DNA from: Anaerofilum sp. An201
GTDB taxonomy: Bacteria > Bacillota > Clostridia > Oscillospirales > Ruminococcaceae
DNA length: 33,632 nucleotides
Assembly: GCF_002160015.1 (NCBI RefSeq)
Contig: NZ_NFJT01000029.1
Coordinates: 1 to 33,632 of the forward strand
Reading direction: 5' to 3'
Of the stretch, positions 1-8,027 are shown piece after piece (positions within the stretch are counted from its first letter, which is position 1; each line of letters opens with the position of its first letter). The position numbers and the translations under genes are program-made. The notes beneath the pieces were generated by a model. It worked only from the letters and a program-made list of their open reading frames with translations, was not told where the DNA came from and did no database searches.

Positions 1-126
1 AAATTACTCTTTGGAATTTCTTCCTTGTGTCGCACTTTTCTGTGCGCTCTAAGGGCTTCCGTTCAAGCTTCTTTGATATTGTTTAATTTTCAAGGTCCTG
101 TGCGCTGTTCGCTCATAGCTGACAGC
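1..126 (-). other. Probable rRNA operon leader
   Basis: Read on the minus strand this stretch begins just after a strong promoter and carries TTGAAAATTAAACAATA (about 83-99), a motif style common in the leader and spacer of clostridial rRNA operons, followed by a short GCGCAC/GTGCG hairpin (about 32-49). No protein gene is credible here. The 16S gene itself would lie left of position 1, so this identity is inferred from the promoter type and leader motif. A tRNA or other stable RNA operon is the alternative. Confidence 0.55.
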
Positions 127-132
127 CTGTTT

Positions 133-161
133 ATTATATCATGCTCGGCTTTGTTTGTCAA
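133..161 (-). promoter_or_regulatory. Stable-RNA promoter P1 (leftward)
   Basis: On the minus strand: perfect TTGACA at 156-161, 17-base spacer, perfect TATAAT at 133-138, with an A-rich UP-like tract just upstream of the -35. Both boxes match the sigma-A consensus completely, as expected for an rRNA promoter. Confidence 0.85.
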
Positions 162-247
162 GCACTTTTTTCAAACTTTTTTGAAGTTCGTTTCAGGCGA
201 TTCAGTTTTTGAGGCTCTGCGCGCTGCTCTCTCGAAGCAGCTTGCTT

Positions 248-276
248 ATTATACCAACACGCCCTGCAATTGTCAA
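248..276 (-). promoter_or_regulatory. Stable-RNA promoter P2 (leftward, upstream copy)
   Basis: On the minus strand: TTGACA at 271-276, 17-base spacer, TATAAT at 248-253, again with a run of A upstream. It lies 115 bp upstream of the first promoter, giving the tandem P1/P2 layout typical of rRNA operons. Confidence 0.83.
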
Positions 277-353
277 TACCTTTTTTCAGGTTTTTTTGAT
301 TTTTTTCGGGGTTCTTTTTACGGGAGGGTTTCCTACTTATTATATATAGAAAA

Positions 354-377
354 GCAGCCGCCCTCCCGGGCGGCTGC
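354..377 (-). terminator. Rho-independent terminator after the M18 peptidase gene
   Basis: A 10-bp GC-rich stem (GCAGCCGCC paired with GGCGGCTGC) with a 4-base loop. On the minus strand it is followed by TTTTCTATATATAAT. It separates the M18/DUF362 operon from the strong promoters to its left. Confidence 0.8.
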
Positions 378-393
378 CGCTTTCTGCCTTCTT

Positions 394-451
394 GCCGGAC
401 TCGACCTCATCCGCTTCCTTGTGGGGGCGCCTTCCCCTGCCGGGGGAAGGC
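394..451 (-). repeat. Dispersed palindromic repeat, copy 1 (half-element)
   Basis: Contains GGACTCGACCTCATCCGC followed by a 9-bp hairpin GCCTTCCCC/GGGGAAGGC that ends directly against the stop codon of the M18 gene. Same sequence family as the repeats at 3859, 8877, 8972, 9040, 9135, 15010, 21654, 26559. Confidence 0.75.
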
Positions 452-1750
452 TTAGCCGATCTTCCAGCTGCCGTCCCCTTCACAGCGCAGACGGGTGGAG
501 TAAAACGCACGGCTCAATTCGCACAGGGCGTCCACATCCTTCGCGCCGGCCGTCTCCATGCAGGAGTGCATCGCCAGCTGGGCCAGGCCGATGTCCACCG
601 TGTTGATCGCAGCCTGGGTGGTGGACAGATTTCCCAGCGTGCTGCCGCCGCGCACATCGCTGTGGTTCACGAACCACTGCACCGGCACACCGGCCCGCTT
701 TGCGATGCTGCGCACCAGCGCCGCCGACACCGCGTCGGTGGTATACTTCTGCCCGGCGTGCGCCTTGATGACCACGCCCTCGTTCATCCGGGTGACGGTC
801 ACCGGGTCGCTCTTGCCGGGATAGCCCGGATGCACCGCGTGGGCGTTGTCGGCGCTCAGCATCATACTGGACGCCAGCGCGGCGAAATAGCCGTCCCGCC
901 CGCGCCCGGCGGCCAGGCAGACCCGCTCCAGCACACCGGCCAGGAAGTTCGAGTCGGCGCCCTGTTTGGTGCCGCTGCCCACCTCCTCGTTGTCCAGCAT
1001 CGCAAAGACATTCACGTTGCCCTGCGGCCGGGCTTCCAGCAGACCGGTCAGGGTGCCGAAGGCGCACTCCAGGTCATCCAGACGCGGCGCGCACAGGTAC
1101 TCCCCTTCTGCGCCCACCCGCTGGCCGGGCTGGGGGTTGTACAGATACAGCTCGCTCGACACCACCTGCTCCGGCTGCACCCCGGCCGCTTTGGCCAGCG
1201 CGCCGGTGAGGTCGGCGGCGTCGGGCCCGCCGTAGAGCGGCGCCATGTCGGTCTGCATCTTCCAGCTCTTGCCGTCGTTGGCGGTGCGGTCCATGTGGAT
1301 GGCGAGGTTCGGGATCACCACCCGCAGCGGGTCGAGGCAGACCGCCCGGCTGCGCAGGCTGCCCTCCTCCTCCACCATCACCCGCCCCGCAATGCCCAGC
1401 GGACGGTCCAGCCAGGTGGAGCACAGCATCCCGCCGTACCCCTCCACGTCCAGCATGGTATAGCCGGCATTCTTCCACTGGGACACCGGTTTCAGCTTGA
1501 AGGTGGGGCTGTCGCTGTGGCTGGCGGTGATGAGGAAGCCGGCGAACGGTTCCTCTGGCAGCGCGAAGGCCGCCACCGCCGACCCGTTCCGGGTGACGTA
1601 ATACTTCCCGCCCGGGCGGATGTCCCAGGCGTCCTTCTCCTGCAAACGCAGATATCCCGCCGCGTCCAGCTTTGCACACACGGCGTCCACCGCGTGGAAC
1701 GGGCTGACGCTCCGGGCGAGGAAGGCAAACAGTTCGTCGATCCGGCTCAT
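452..1750 (-). CDS. M18 family aminopeptidase
   Basis: A 432-residue cytosolic metallo-aminopeptidase of family M18, which removes N-terminal (often acidic) residues from peptides. The full dinuclear zinc site is visible: His78 in ASHSDSP, Asp225 in RLDDLE, the Glu255-Glu256 pair in DNEEVGS, Asp301 in SADNAHAVHP and His395 in AMHSCMET. Length is normal for the family and there is no signal peptide. The ATG at 1750 overlaps the stop of the upstream DUF362 gene by four bases (ATGA), which points to translational coupling. A terminator follows at 354-377. The family call is firm; the physiological substrate is unknown. Confidence 0.95.
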   Translation of the reverse strand: MSRIDELFAFLARSVSPFHAVDAVCAKLDAAGYLRLQEKDAWDIRPGGKYYVTRNGSAVAAFALPEEPFAGFLITASHSDSPTFKLKPVSQWKNAGYTMLDVEGYGGMLCSTWLDRPLGIAGRVMVEEEGSLRSRAVCLDPLRVVIPNLAIHMDRTANDGKSWKMQTDMAPLYGGPDAADLTGALAKAAGVQPEQVVSSELYLYNPQPGQRVGAEGEYLCAPRLDDLECAFGTLTGLLEARPQGNVNVFAMLDNEEVGSGTKQGADSNFLAGVLERVCLAAGRGRDGYFAALASSMMLSADNAHAVHPGYPGKSDPVTVTRMNEGVVIKAHAGQKYTTDAVSAALVRSIAKRAGVPVQWFVNHSDVRGGSTLGNLSTTQAAINTVDIGLAQLAMHSCMETAGAKDVDALCELSRAFYSTRLRCEGDGSWKIG

Positions 1751-2880
1751 TTGACCACCTTCACTTCATAGGCTCTGCTGCCCAGGCCGATCTTCTCGGC
1801 GTGCTCCAGGCAGGACTTCCACTCGCTTTCGGGGGTGGTGTTGGTGAAGATGTCGCCCCTGTCCACGAAACCGGGCGCGCGCATCCGCTCGTCCAGCAGG
1901 CTGCCGCCGATCACCGGCTGGGCCTGGCAGGCGTCGGCACAGGCCTGGTCGAGCGCCACCGGGTCGAAGCTGGCGAACATGCCCACATCCGGCACGATGG
2001 GCACATCGCTCTCGGCGTGGCAGTCGCAGTAGGGCGACACGTCCATCACCAGGCTGATGTGGAAATGGGGGCGGCCGTCCACCACCGCCTTGGCATACTC
2101 GGCCATCTTGCGGTTCAGCTGGGCGTTGGCGGCCCAGTTGCCGTTGTAGACCGCGTCGAAGTTGCAGGCGCCGATGCAGCGCCCGCAGCCCACACATTTG
2201 CTGTGGTCGATACTGGCCTTGCCCTCGGTGAAGGAGATGGCGTCGTGGGCGCAGTTTTTGGCGCAGACATGGCAGCCGCGGCAGAGCTTGGGGTCGACGG
2301 TGGGCTTGCCGGCGTTGTGCTGCTCCATCTTGCCGCGGCGGCTGCCGCAGCCCATGCCGATGTTCTTGATGGCGCCGCCGAACCCGGTGCTCTCGTGGCC
2401 CTTGAAGTGGGACAGGCTGATAAAGACGTCGGCGTCCATGATGGCGCGGCCGATCTTGGCGGTCTGCACATACTCGCCGCCCCGCACCGGCACCTCCACG
2501 TCGTCGGTGCCCTTCAGGCCGTCGGCGATGATGACATGGCAGCCGGTGGAGAAGGGCGAGAAGCCGTTCTCGTAGGCGGCGTCCATGTGGTCGAGTGCAT
2601 TTTTGCGCCGTCCCACATACAATGTATTGCAGTCGGTGAGGAAGGGCATGCCGCCCAGGCTCTTGACCACGTCGGCCACCACCTTGGCGTAGTTGGGGCG
2701 CAGATAGGCCAGGTTGCCCGGCTCGCCGAAATGGATCTTGATGGCCACCATCTTTTTCTCCATGTCGATGGCGCCGATGCCGGCCGCGCGGATGAGGCGT
2801 TCCAGCTTCTGCAAAACGCTGGTGCCGGGGCGGGCCTGGAAGTTTGTGAAATATACGGTGGATACCGTCTGTTCAGACAT
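1747..2880 (-). CDS. DUF362 domain protein with two 4Fe-4S clusters
   Basis: A 377-residue protein with a DUF362 domain (first about 190 residues) followed by two ferredoxin-type motifs, CRGCHVCAKNC and CVGCGRCIGAC, each CxxCxxCxxxC, enough for two [4Fe-4S] clusters. DUF362 proteins are presumed redox or maturation factors; the true role is not known. The start chosen is the ATG at 2880 (MSEQTV), preceded by AGGAGGG on the minus strand; upstream codons to 2979 are in frame but cross a promoter. The gene shares four bases with the M18 peptidase gene, so the two are almost certainly one operon. Confidence 0.92.
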   Translation of the reverse strand: MSEQTVSTVYFTNFQARPGTSVLQKLERLIRAAGIGAIDMEKKMVAIKIHFGEPGNLAYLRPNYAKVVADVVKSLGGMPFLTDCNTLYVGRRKNALDHMDAAYENGFSPFSTGCHVIIADGLKGTDDVEVPVRGGEYVQTAKIGRAIMDADVFISLSHFKGHESTGFGGAIKNIGMGCGSRRGKMEQHNAGKPTVDPKLCRGCHVCAKNCAHDAISFTEGKASIDHSKCVGCGRCIGACNFDAVYNGNWAANAQLNRKMAEYAKAVVDGRPHFHISLVMDVSPYCDCHAESDVPIVPDVGMFASFDPVALDQACADACQAQPVIGGSLLDERMRAPGFVDRGDIFTNTTPESEWKSCLEHAEKIGLGSRAYEVKVVK

Positions 2881-2940
2881 CGTTGTTCCCTCCTGCTTGT
2901 GTGTTGGGGCAACCGTTTGTGCAACGCTCGCTTTGCGATC

Positions 2941-2970
2941 ATTATACCGCAAAACGCCCCTTTGCGGCAA
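2941..2970 (-). promoter_or_regulatory. Promoter for the DUF362-M18 operon
   Basis: Minus strand: TTGCCG at 2965-2970, 18-base spacer, perfect TATAAT at 2941-2946, about 60 bases before the DUF362 start codon. A TATAAT at 3020-3025 on the plus strand may serve the divergent gene, but I see no good -35 for it. Confidence 0.65.
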
Positions 2971-3066
2971 GACGCGCAAAATTCACACTGCGGCTCTATC
3001 TTTTGCGGGAAATTTGCTGTATAATGGTGCTGTCGCTGTCTTTTTTTCAGAAAATAGGAGAACTGT

Positions 3067-3759
3067 ATGAAACGATTTCGCTCGCGTCCTGCGGTGCCCG
3101 AGGTGGGCGACCGCACCCACTTTGCCCACGGGCTGAATTTCTATAAGCTGTTCTGGGTGTTCTTCATCGCCTGCTTTCTGGGCGTGGTGCTGGAGACCGT
3201 CTTTTGCTGGGTGGCCAGCGGACACCTCACCAACCGCACCGGCCTGGTGTACGGGCCGTTCAATCTGGTCTACGGCTTCGGCGCGGTGCTGATGACCGTG
3301 TGCCTGCGCCGCTTTGCCCAAAAGCGCGACCTGGACATTTTCCTGGCCGGCATGGCGCTGGGCGGTGCGTACGAGTACGCCTGCAGCTGGCTGCAGGAGA
3401 AGATGTTCGGCACCATCAGCTGGGACTACAGCCAGATGCCCTTCAACCTGGGCGGCCGCATCAACCTGCTGTACTGCTTTTTCTGGGGCATTCTGGCGCT
3501 GGTGTGGGTGAAGGAGCTGTATCCCCGCATCAGCAACTGGATCGAGACTCATGTGCCCAAGACCATCGGCGTGTCGCTCACCTGGGTGCTGGTGGTGTTC
3601 ATGCTGGTGAACATGGTGATGAGCGCCGGTGCGGTGTGGCGTCTGGGGCAGCGGTATGAGAACGTCCCCGCCACCAACCCGGTGGCCGTCTTTTTCGACG
3701 AGCACTTCCCCAACGAGCGCATGGCCCGCATCTATCCCAGCATGATGCACGTGGAATAA
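3067..3759 (+). CDS. Putative ABC transporter permease (CmpB-like membrane protein)
   Basis: A 230-residue integral membrane protein with about five hydrophobic segments (near residues 27-45, 65-80, 95-110, 138-152 and 175-192). The motifs GLVYGPFNLVYGFGAV and GGRINLLYCFFWG match the family annotated as putative ABC-transporter type B permease (CmpB). No ATPase subunit is adjacent and transport has not been shown for most members, so function is open. AGGAG precedes the ATG. It runs against the direction of replication and is a single-gene unit ending in a strong terminator. Confidence 0.8.
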   Translation: MKRFRSRPAVPEVGDRTHFAHGLNFYKLFWVFFIACFLGVVLETVFCWVASGHLTNRTGLVYGPFNLVYGFGAVLMTVCLRRFAQKRDLDIFLAGMALGGAYEYACSWLQEKMFGTISWDYSQMPFNLGGRINLLYCFFWGILALVWVKELYPRISNWIETHVPKTIGVSLTWVLVVFMLVNMVMSAGAVWRLGQRYENVPATNPVAVFFDEHFPNERMARIYPSMMHVE

Positions 3760-3773
3760 CACAGAGAAAAAAG

Positions 3774-3831
3774 GCCGCCCGGCGCGTCCTTCCGTTGCGG
3801 AACGGATGCGCCGGGCGGCTGTTCTTTTTTT
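3774..3831 (+). terminator. Strong terminator after the CmpB-like gene
   Basis: A 12-bp stem (GCCGCCCGGCGC with GCGCCGGGCGGC, 3774-3785 and 3808-3819) with a smaller inner hairpin, followed by GTTCTTTTTTT on the plus strand. An A-run precedes it, so it may also act on transcripts coming from the HAD gene side. Confidence 0.85.
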
Positions 3832-3858
3832 GGGGCGGGCGGGGCGTTCGGTACAGCT

Positions 3859-3910
3859 GGCTTCCCCCCTGGGGGGAAGCTGGCGCGGACGCGCCTGATG
3901 AGGGGAGGGC
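3859..3910 (+). repeat. Dispersed palindromic repeat, copy 2
   Basis: Hairpin GCTTCCCCCC/GGGGGGAAGC, then a small GGCGC/GCGCC hairpin and CTGATGAGGGGAGGGC. The following bases include GCACCCGCCTGCGGCAGAGC, shared exactly with the region after the copy at 21654. Confidence 0.8.
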
Positions 3911-3972
3911 TTGCCCGCCCGCACCCGCCTGCGGCAGAGCGCGGCGGACCCTCCGGACTCACCCGCACCCGC

Positions 3973-4623
3973 TCACCGGGCCAGCGCCACCAGCTCCGCC
4001 GGTTCGGCCGCCAGATGGCCGGCCCCCGCCTGCTCCAGCTCATCGCGGGTGCGGAACCCCCACAGCACGCCGCAGCTGTCCAGCCCCGCCGCCCGGGCGG
4101 TGCGGATGTCCACATTCGAGTCGCCCACAAAGACGGTGCGCCGCCCCGCAAAGGGCGGCTGCGCCAGCATCCCGCGCAGGGCGGTGGGGTCCGGCTTGAC
4201 CGGCACACCCGGACAGGCCCCCCGCACCAGGTCGAACAGCCCCCTGCCGAAGTACTGCTCCACCACCGCGCGGGCGAGGCTGTCCTCCTTGTTCGACAGC
4301 ACCCCCAGCGCCGCGCCGGACGCCTTCAGCTGCTCCAGCGCCCGGCGGATGCCGGGATAGGGCGCGGTGCAGTCGGCCTTGTGGGCGGCATACCGCGCCG
4401 AGAACTGCGCCAGCGTCTCGGCCAGACGGCCGGGCGTGCGCTGGTCCTCCGGGCTGAACCGCTCCACCAGCTTGGGGATGCCGTTGCCCACAAAATAGCG
4501 GTACCGGTCCACCGTGTGGGTGGGCCAGCCGTTCTGTTCACACACCCAGTTCGCCGCGTTCGCCAGATCGTCGATGGTGTTCAGCAGCGTCCCGTCCAGG
4601 TCAAATATAAACGCATCGTACAT
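3973..4623 (-). CDS. HAD family hydrolase (phosphoglycolate phosphatase-like)
   Basis: A 216-residue HAD-superfamily phosphatase. The nucleophile Asp8 and acid Asp10 are in FDLDGTLLNT; motif II is LSNK; the motif III lysine is in KPDP; motif IV is GDSNVDI. The alpha-helical cap between motifs I and II is of the Gph/PGP type. It is the last gene of what looks like a five-gene operon, starting 33 bases after the PH-domain gene with AAGGTGG as ribosome binding site. Substrate cannot be read from sequence; phosphoglycolate or another small phosphate ester is the family guess. Confidence 0.9.
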   Translation of the reverse strand: MYDAFIFDLDGTLLNTIDDLANAANWVCEQNGWPTHTVDRYRYFVGNGIPKLVERFSPEDQRTPGRLAETLAQFSARYAAHKADCTAPYPGIRRALEQLKASGAALGVLSNKEDSLARAVVEQYFGRGLFDLVRGACPGVPVKPDPTALRGMLAQPPFAGRRTVFVGDSNVDIRTARAAGLDSCGVLWGFRTRDELEQAGAGHLAAEPAELVALAR

Positions 4624-4656
4624 TTTGTACCACCTTATACTGTATGTTTACATAAA

Positions 4657-6048
4657 TCAGGGGAGATCGTCGTCGGAAAGGCTCATCAGCAGCGGGAGGT
4701 TGTCGGTCTCCCACGCCGGGATGCCGCGCGCCTGGTACCACTTGCCGCCCGGCAGCTTGACCGTCACGTTGCAGATCTGGCGGCTGTACAGCATCGGGTG
4801 CTGCCAGAACACAAAGGCCGCGTCGGGCGAAAAGACGCACACCCGGTGCTGGGTGAGGAACCGGCCGAACCGGATCTCCAGGCTGCGGCCGGGCGTGCGG
4901 GCGAGGGTCTCGGTGAAGAAGGCCTCGGCCGACACCGCCAGCCCCACCAGCGACAACACCAGCGGGAGGACCAGCAGCGGCGCCATCTCGGGCAGCGCCC
5001 ACACCGCCACGCCGCACAGCGCGCCGCACAGCAGCACCAGCGCGCCCGGCCGCCAGAGGAACTGGGTGAGGCTGCGCCCCGGCGCCTTCACCAGACGGCT
5101 GCGGGAGAGATAGAACTCGGGCAGCAGGCGCCGCAGGGCGCTGTCGTCGCCGCCCCGGCAGACCAGCAGCGGCAGGTCGTCGCCGTGGAACCCGCCCGCC
5201 TGGAGATACACCGCGCTGCGCCCCAGCAGGCGCGCCAGCGGCGTCACCCGCACCTCGCAGCTGGTCACCGCGGCCGCCAGCACCCGGCGCTCGGTCTTGT
5301 TCACCACGCCGCCGCGCGAGAGGATCACCCCGCCGCTGCGGCACACCTGCACCTTCGCCGTGTGCAGGAAGGAGCGCAGCACGGCGATGCTGGCCAGCGC
5401 CAGCCCCAGCGTCACCAGCCAGGCGACGCCGGTGGGCAGCACCCGCTCCACCAGCTGCTCCACCCATTCCAGCTGCCCGAAGGCAAACTTCCACCCCTCG
5501 CCCAGCAGGTCGGCGGTGCGCTGGGCCGCCAGGGCCGACACCACGCCGGTGGTGATGAGGTTCGCCGACAGCACCGCGAACTCCAGCCGCTCGGCCCCCG
5601 CCGGGCTGAACACCGCGCGCCCCGGATACACCGGCAGCACCTGGTCGGCCAGCGCGGCGGCCTGCCCGGCCCACAGATACACGCGGTATTTGCGGCGGCT
5701 GTACCGGTCCCACAGGGTCAGCTCGGTGGCGCCCACCATCCGGCAGTAGAGCGGGCGGTGCAGCTGCACCGCCCCGATGCTGGACAGCCCCGCCCGCACC
5801 CGCAGCCGGAACACCGCGCCCCGGCGCAGCTGCAGCTGGCCGTTCTGCACCCGGATGCCGCTGGCCGTCCACTGGGCCAGCGCGAACAGCGCCGTGCCAA
5901 CAAAAATCAGCCCGTCCTGCCGCAGAGCGGCAAACAGGCTGGCCAGGTCGAACCGCAGCAGCGCGCGCAGCAGCGGGATTACAGAAAGTATAACAGCATA
6001 CCTTGTATACTTTAAGATATAGATAAAATGGAATCGGCACCACTTCAC
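4657..6048 (-). CDS. PH domain-containing membrane protein (YdbT-like)
   Basis: A 463-residue protein with an early hydrophobic pair (about residues 14-30 and 46-63), a first beta-rich bPH_2-like block (RVQNGQLQLRRGAVFRLRV), further hydrophobic segments, a second PH-like block and a third C-terminal one. This matches the YdbT architecture of alternating membrane helices and bacterial PH domains. The start taken is GTG at 6048, which overlaps the stop of the preceding PH gene by four bases (GTGA); longer readings upstream run antisense-like through that gene in another frame. YdbS/YdbT pairs are membrane proteins linked to envelope stress and antibiotic tolerance in Bacillus; function here is inferred only by architecture. 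Confidence 0.82.
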   Translation of the reverse strand: MKWCRFHFIYILKYTRYAVILSVIPLLRALLRFDLASLFAALRQDGLIFVGTALFALAQWTASGIRVQNGQLQLRRGAVFRLRVRAGLSSIGAVQLHRPLYCRMVGATELTLWDRYSRRKYRVYLWAGQAAALADQVLPVYPGRAVFSPAGAERLEFAVLSANLITTGVVSALAAQRTADLLGEGWKFAFGQLEWVEQLVERVLPTGVAWLVTLGLALASIAVLRSFLHTAKVQVCRSGGVILSRGGVVNKTERRVLAAAVTSCEVRVTPLARLLGRSAVYLQAGGFHGDDLPLLVCRGGDDSALRRLLPEFYLSRSRLVKAPGRSLTQFLWRPGALVLLCGALCGVAVWALPEMAPLLVLPLVLSLVGLAVSAEAFFTETLARTPGRSLEIRFGRFLTQHRVCVFSPDAAFVFWQHPMLYSRQICNVTVKLPGGKWYQARGIPAWETDNLPLLMSLSDDDLP

Positions 6049-6461
6049 AGGCGTTTCCCTTTCTGGACGGCCAGCTGTTCCAGCCGGCGGATATCCTGCA
6101 TGGACAGCATGGGCACCAGCCACATCCCGCCGGGGCTGTACAGCACGGCGATCCCGCAGCGCACCAGCCGCAGCAGCGGGGTCTGCAGGGTGTTCACGCA
6201 GCACAGCGCGCCCACCGGCTGGCGGCGGGTGCTGTTCATCCAGCTGCCGCTGGACAGCGACAGCTGGGTGTCCGACACCTCCAGCCGGAAGCTGCGCAGC
6301 CAGCCCCAGCAGCCTTCGGCGCAGGCGGGCACCGCCGCCAGATACACCGCCAGCACCCACCAGCCCAGCAGCCAGCCCAGCACCGCGCCGGGCACGGCCA
6401 GCAGCAGGGCCATCCACATCCACACCACCGGCCTCGTCTTTGCACAGCAGCGGATCTCCAC
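6045..6461 (-). CDS. Small PH domain membrane protein (YdbS-like)
   Basis: A 138-residue protein with a hydrophobic hairpin (about residues 10-55) followed by one bPH_2-like domain containing the basic/hydrophobic pattern RRQPVGALCCVNTLQTPLLR and ending near DIRRLEQLAVQKGKR. The organisation matches YdbS, partner of YdbT. Two starts are possible: TTG at 6467 lies only one base after the AAGGAGG site, whereas GTG at 6461 is 7 bases from it, so GTG is preferred. It follows the RCK gene by 22 bases and overlaps the next PH gene, so the pair is co-translated. Confidence 0.8.
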   Translation of the reverse strand: MEIRCCAKTRPVVWMWMALLLAVPGAVLGWLLGWWVLAVYLAAVPACAEGCWGWLRSFRLEVSDTQLSLSSGSWMNSTRRQPVGALCCVNTLQTPLLRLVRCGIAVLYSPGGMWLVPMLSMQDIRRLEQLAVQKGKRL

Positions 6462-6483
6462 GCGCAAGCCTCCTTTTCCGTGG

Positions 6484-7146
6484 TCAGTTGGGCAGACGCC
6501 AATCCCGCACGATGGCGTGGAACGCGGGGTCTTTGGCCACGCACACCAGGCGGTCGCCGGTGTACAGGCAGGTCTGGCCGCGGGGGATCAGCATCTCGTC
6601 GCCGCGGGTGATGGACACGATGTTGAAGTCCTCGGGGATGGGGATGTCGTTCAGGGTGCAGCCGTGGTAGCGGAACTTCTCCGGGATGGTGATCTCCAGC
6701 AGACTGGCGGTGCCGCTGCCCAGGCTCAGCAGATGCCGCACCGCGGCGGTCTCCACCTCGTGCTCCAGCACCCGCACGATGTTGTCGGTGCTGCTCACCA
6801 CGATGTCCACCCCCAGGTCCCGCAGCACCCGCACGTTTTTGGGGTTGTTCACACGGGCCACGGTGCGCTTGCACTTGAACAGCTTTTTGGCCGTCTGGCA
6901 GGCGATGAGGTTATCCTCGTCCTGGCCGGTCACCGCCACCAGCGAATAGCACTTGCCGCATCCCGCGGATTCCAGCACGTCGCAGCTGGTGCCGTCGCCG
7001 ACGATCACCGGGATGTCCAGCTGGTTCGCCACCGCCTCGCAGGTGCTCTTGTTCTCCTCCACGATCACCGGCTCGTGGCCGTGCTCCAACAGCGTCTTGG
7101 CAAGGTAAAAGCCCACCTTGCCGCCGCCAACGATACACACGCGCAT
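6484..7146 (-). CDS. TrkA/KtrA-type RCK protein (second of pair)
   Basis: A 220-residue cytosolic regulator: RCK_N Rossmann domain (GGGKVG at 7-12, acidic residue at the end of strand 2 for nucleotide ribose) followed by RCK_C (about residues 135-220). Such proteins bind NAD(H), ATP/ADP or cyclic di-AMP and gate Trk/Ktr potassium transporters. No TrkH/KtrB membrane subunit is in this window. It lies 15 bases after another RCK gene and just before two PH-domain genes, in one operon. The family is certain; the transporter partner is not. Confidence 0.92.
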   Translation of the reverse strand: MRVCIVGGGKVGFYLAKTLLEHGHEPVIVEENKSTCEAVANQLDIPVIVGDGTSCDVLESAGCGKCYSLVAVTGQDEDNLIACQTAKKLFKCKRTVARVNNPKNVRVLRDLGVDIVVSSTDNIVRVLEHEVETAAVRHLLSLGSGTASLLEITIPEKFRYHGCTLNDIPIPEDFNIVSITRGDEMLIPRGQTCLYTGDRLVCVAKDPAFHAIVRDWRLPN

Positions 7147-7161
7147 GGATGTTTCCTCCTT

Positions 7162-7806
7162 TTAGTCCGCAATGCAGCTGTAGATGATCTTGTCGCCGGT
7201 GTGCAGCAGCGGCCCGGGCATGATGTTCAGCTCCACCGTGCCGTTTGCCCGCAGCACGCCGTACACCGAATGCCCCGCCGGCGCCTTCACCTGAGACAGC
7301 GGGTGGTTGATCTGTTCGGGCTGGGGGTCGGCCAGCACAAAGGCCATCGTGCTGGAGCCGATGGTCACCCGCATGGTGCGGTCCTCGTCCAGCAGGCCGT
7401 GCAGCAGCGCCTCGGCGGTGAGATTTGTGGGGCACACCGCGCGCATGCTCAACCGCTCGGCAAACATTCGCTTGCGGGACGGGTCTCCGATCCGCGCCAG
7501 CACCCGCGGCACCTGGAACAGCCGTTCGGCAATCTGTGCCACCATGATGTTGATGTTGTCCTGCGGGCAGACGGCCACCACCGCGTCGCAGTTCTCGATG
7601 CCGGCGGCGCGCAGCATATCCACGTCGATGGGCGAACCCACCCGGCTGTACCCCTGGAAGGAGTAGTTCTCCAGCGTCATCAGCAGCTCCAGATCCCCTT
7701 CGCGCTCGGCCAGGATGGACACGTCGTGTCCCTCCTGCTCCAGCACGCGCGCCAGATGCGCGCCGACTCGGCCGCATCCCACGATCAATGTATTCAAAGT
7801 AGGCAT
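7162..7806 (-). CDS. TrkA/KtrA-type RCK protein (first of pair)
   Basis: A 214-residue RCK_N plus RCK_C protein with the nucleotide motif GCGRVG (residues 10-15). It is clearly paralogous to the downstream RCK protein but diverged, which suggests a heteromeric gating ring or two rings with different ligands. It is the first gene of the operon; the promoter at 7857-7885 lies about 50 bases upstream. The SD is GGGAGGATGCCT-like, overlapping the start. No membrane potassium channel gene accompanies it here. Confidence 0.92.
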   Translation of the reverse strand: MPTLNTLIVGCGRVGAHLARVLEQEGHDVSILAEREGDLELLMTLENYSFQGYSRVGSPIDVDMLRAAGIENCDAVVAVCPQDNINIMVAQIAERLFQVPRVLARIGDPSRKRMFAERLSMRAVCPTNLTAEALLHGLLDEDRTMRVTIGSSTMAFVLADPQPEQINHPLSQVKAPAGHSVYGVLRANGTVELNIMPGPLLHTGDKIIYSCIAD

Positions 7807-7856
7807 CCTCCCTTATTATTTCAAGCTCCCGGCGCCCGGCCAGGTCGCTCGCCCCT

Positions 7857-7885
7857 ATTATACCCTTTTTGCTGCCGGAGGGCAA
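7857..7885 (-). promoter_or_regulatory. Promoter of the RCK-PH-HAD operon
   Basis: Minus strand: TTGCCC at 7880-7885, 17-base spacer, perfect TATAAT at 7857-7862. Confidence 0.65.
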
Positions 7886-7952
7886 ACACTTTATCTGCCT
7901 CGCCAAAAATTTTTCTTTGCCCGGCTTGCGCGTTCTGTTTGGGCGTCTTTTG

Positions 7953-7961
7953 TGTTATACT
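7953..7961 (+). promoter_or_regulatory. Extended -10 promoter candidate for uppP
   Basis: TGTTATACT fits the extended -10 pattern TGnTATAAT with one mismatch, 67 bases before the uppP start codon. No convincing -35 is present, as is usual for extended -10 promoters. Confidence 0.5.
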
Positions 7962-8027
7962 GGTAGAGGCCCTGTTTTTTGGGGCGCACATCAAATTTGG
8001 GGCCGGCGCCCCGGAAAAGAGGAACCT

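Noticed and set aside
25-606. A 193-codon plus-strand frame at the left edge
   Set aside because: It runs through two perfect promoters, a terminator and a repeat, and has no recognisable domain.
2881-2979. Upstream start for the DUF362 protein
   Set aside because: The extension crosses the promoter at 2941-2970, and AGGAGGG lies right before the ATG at 2880.
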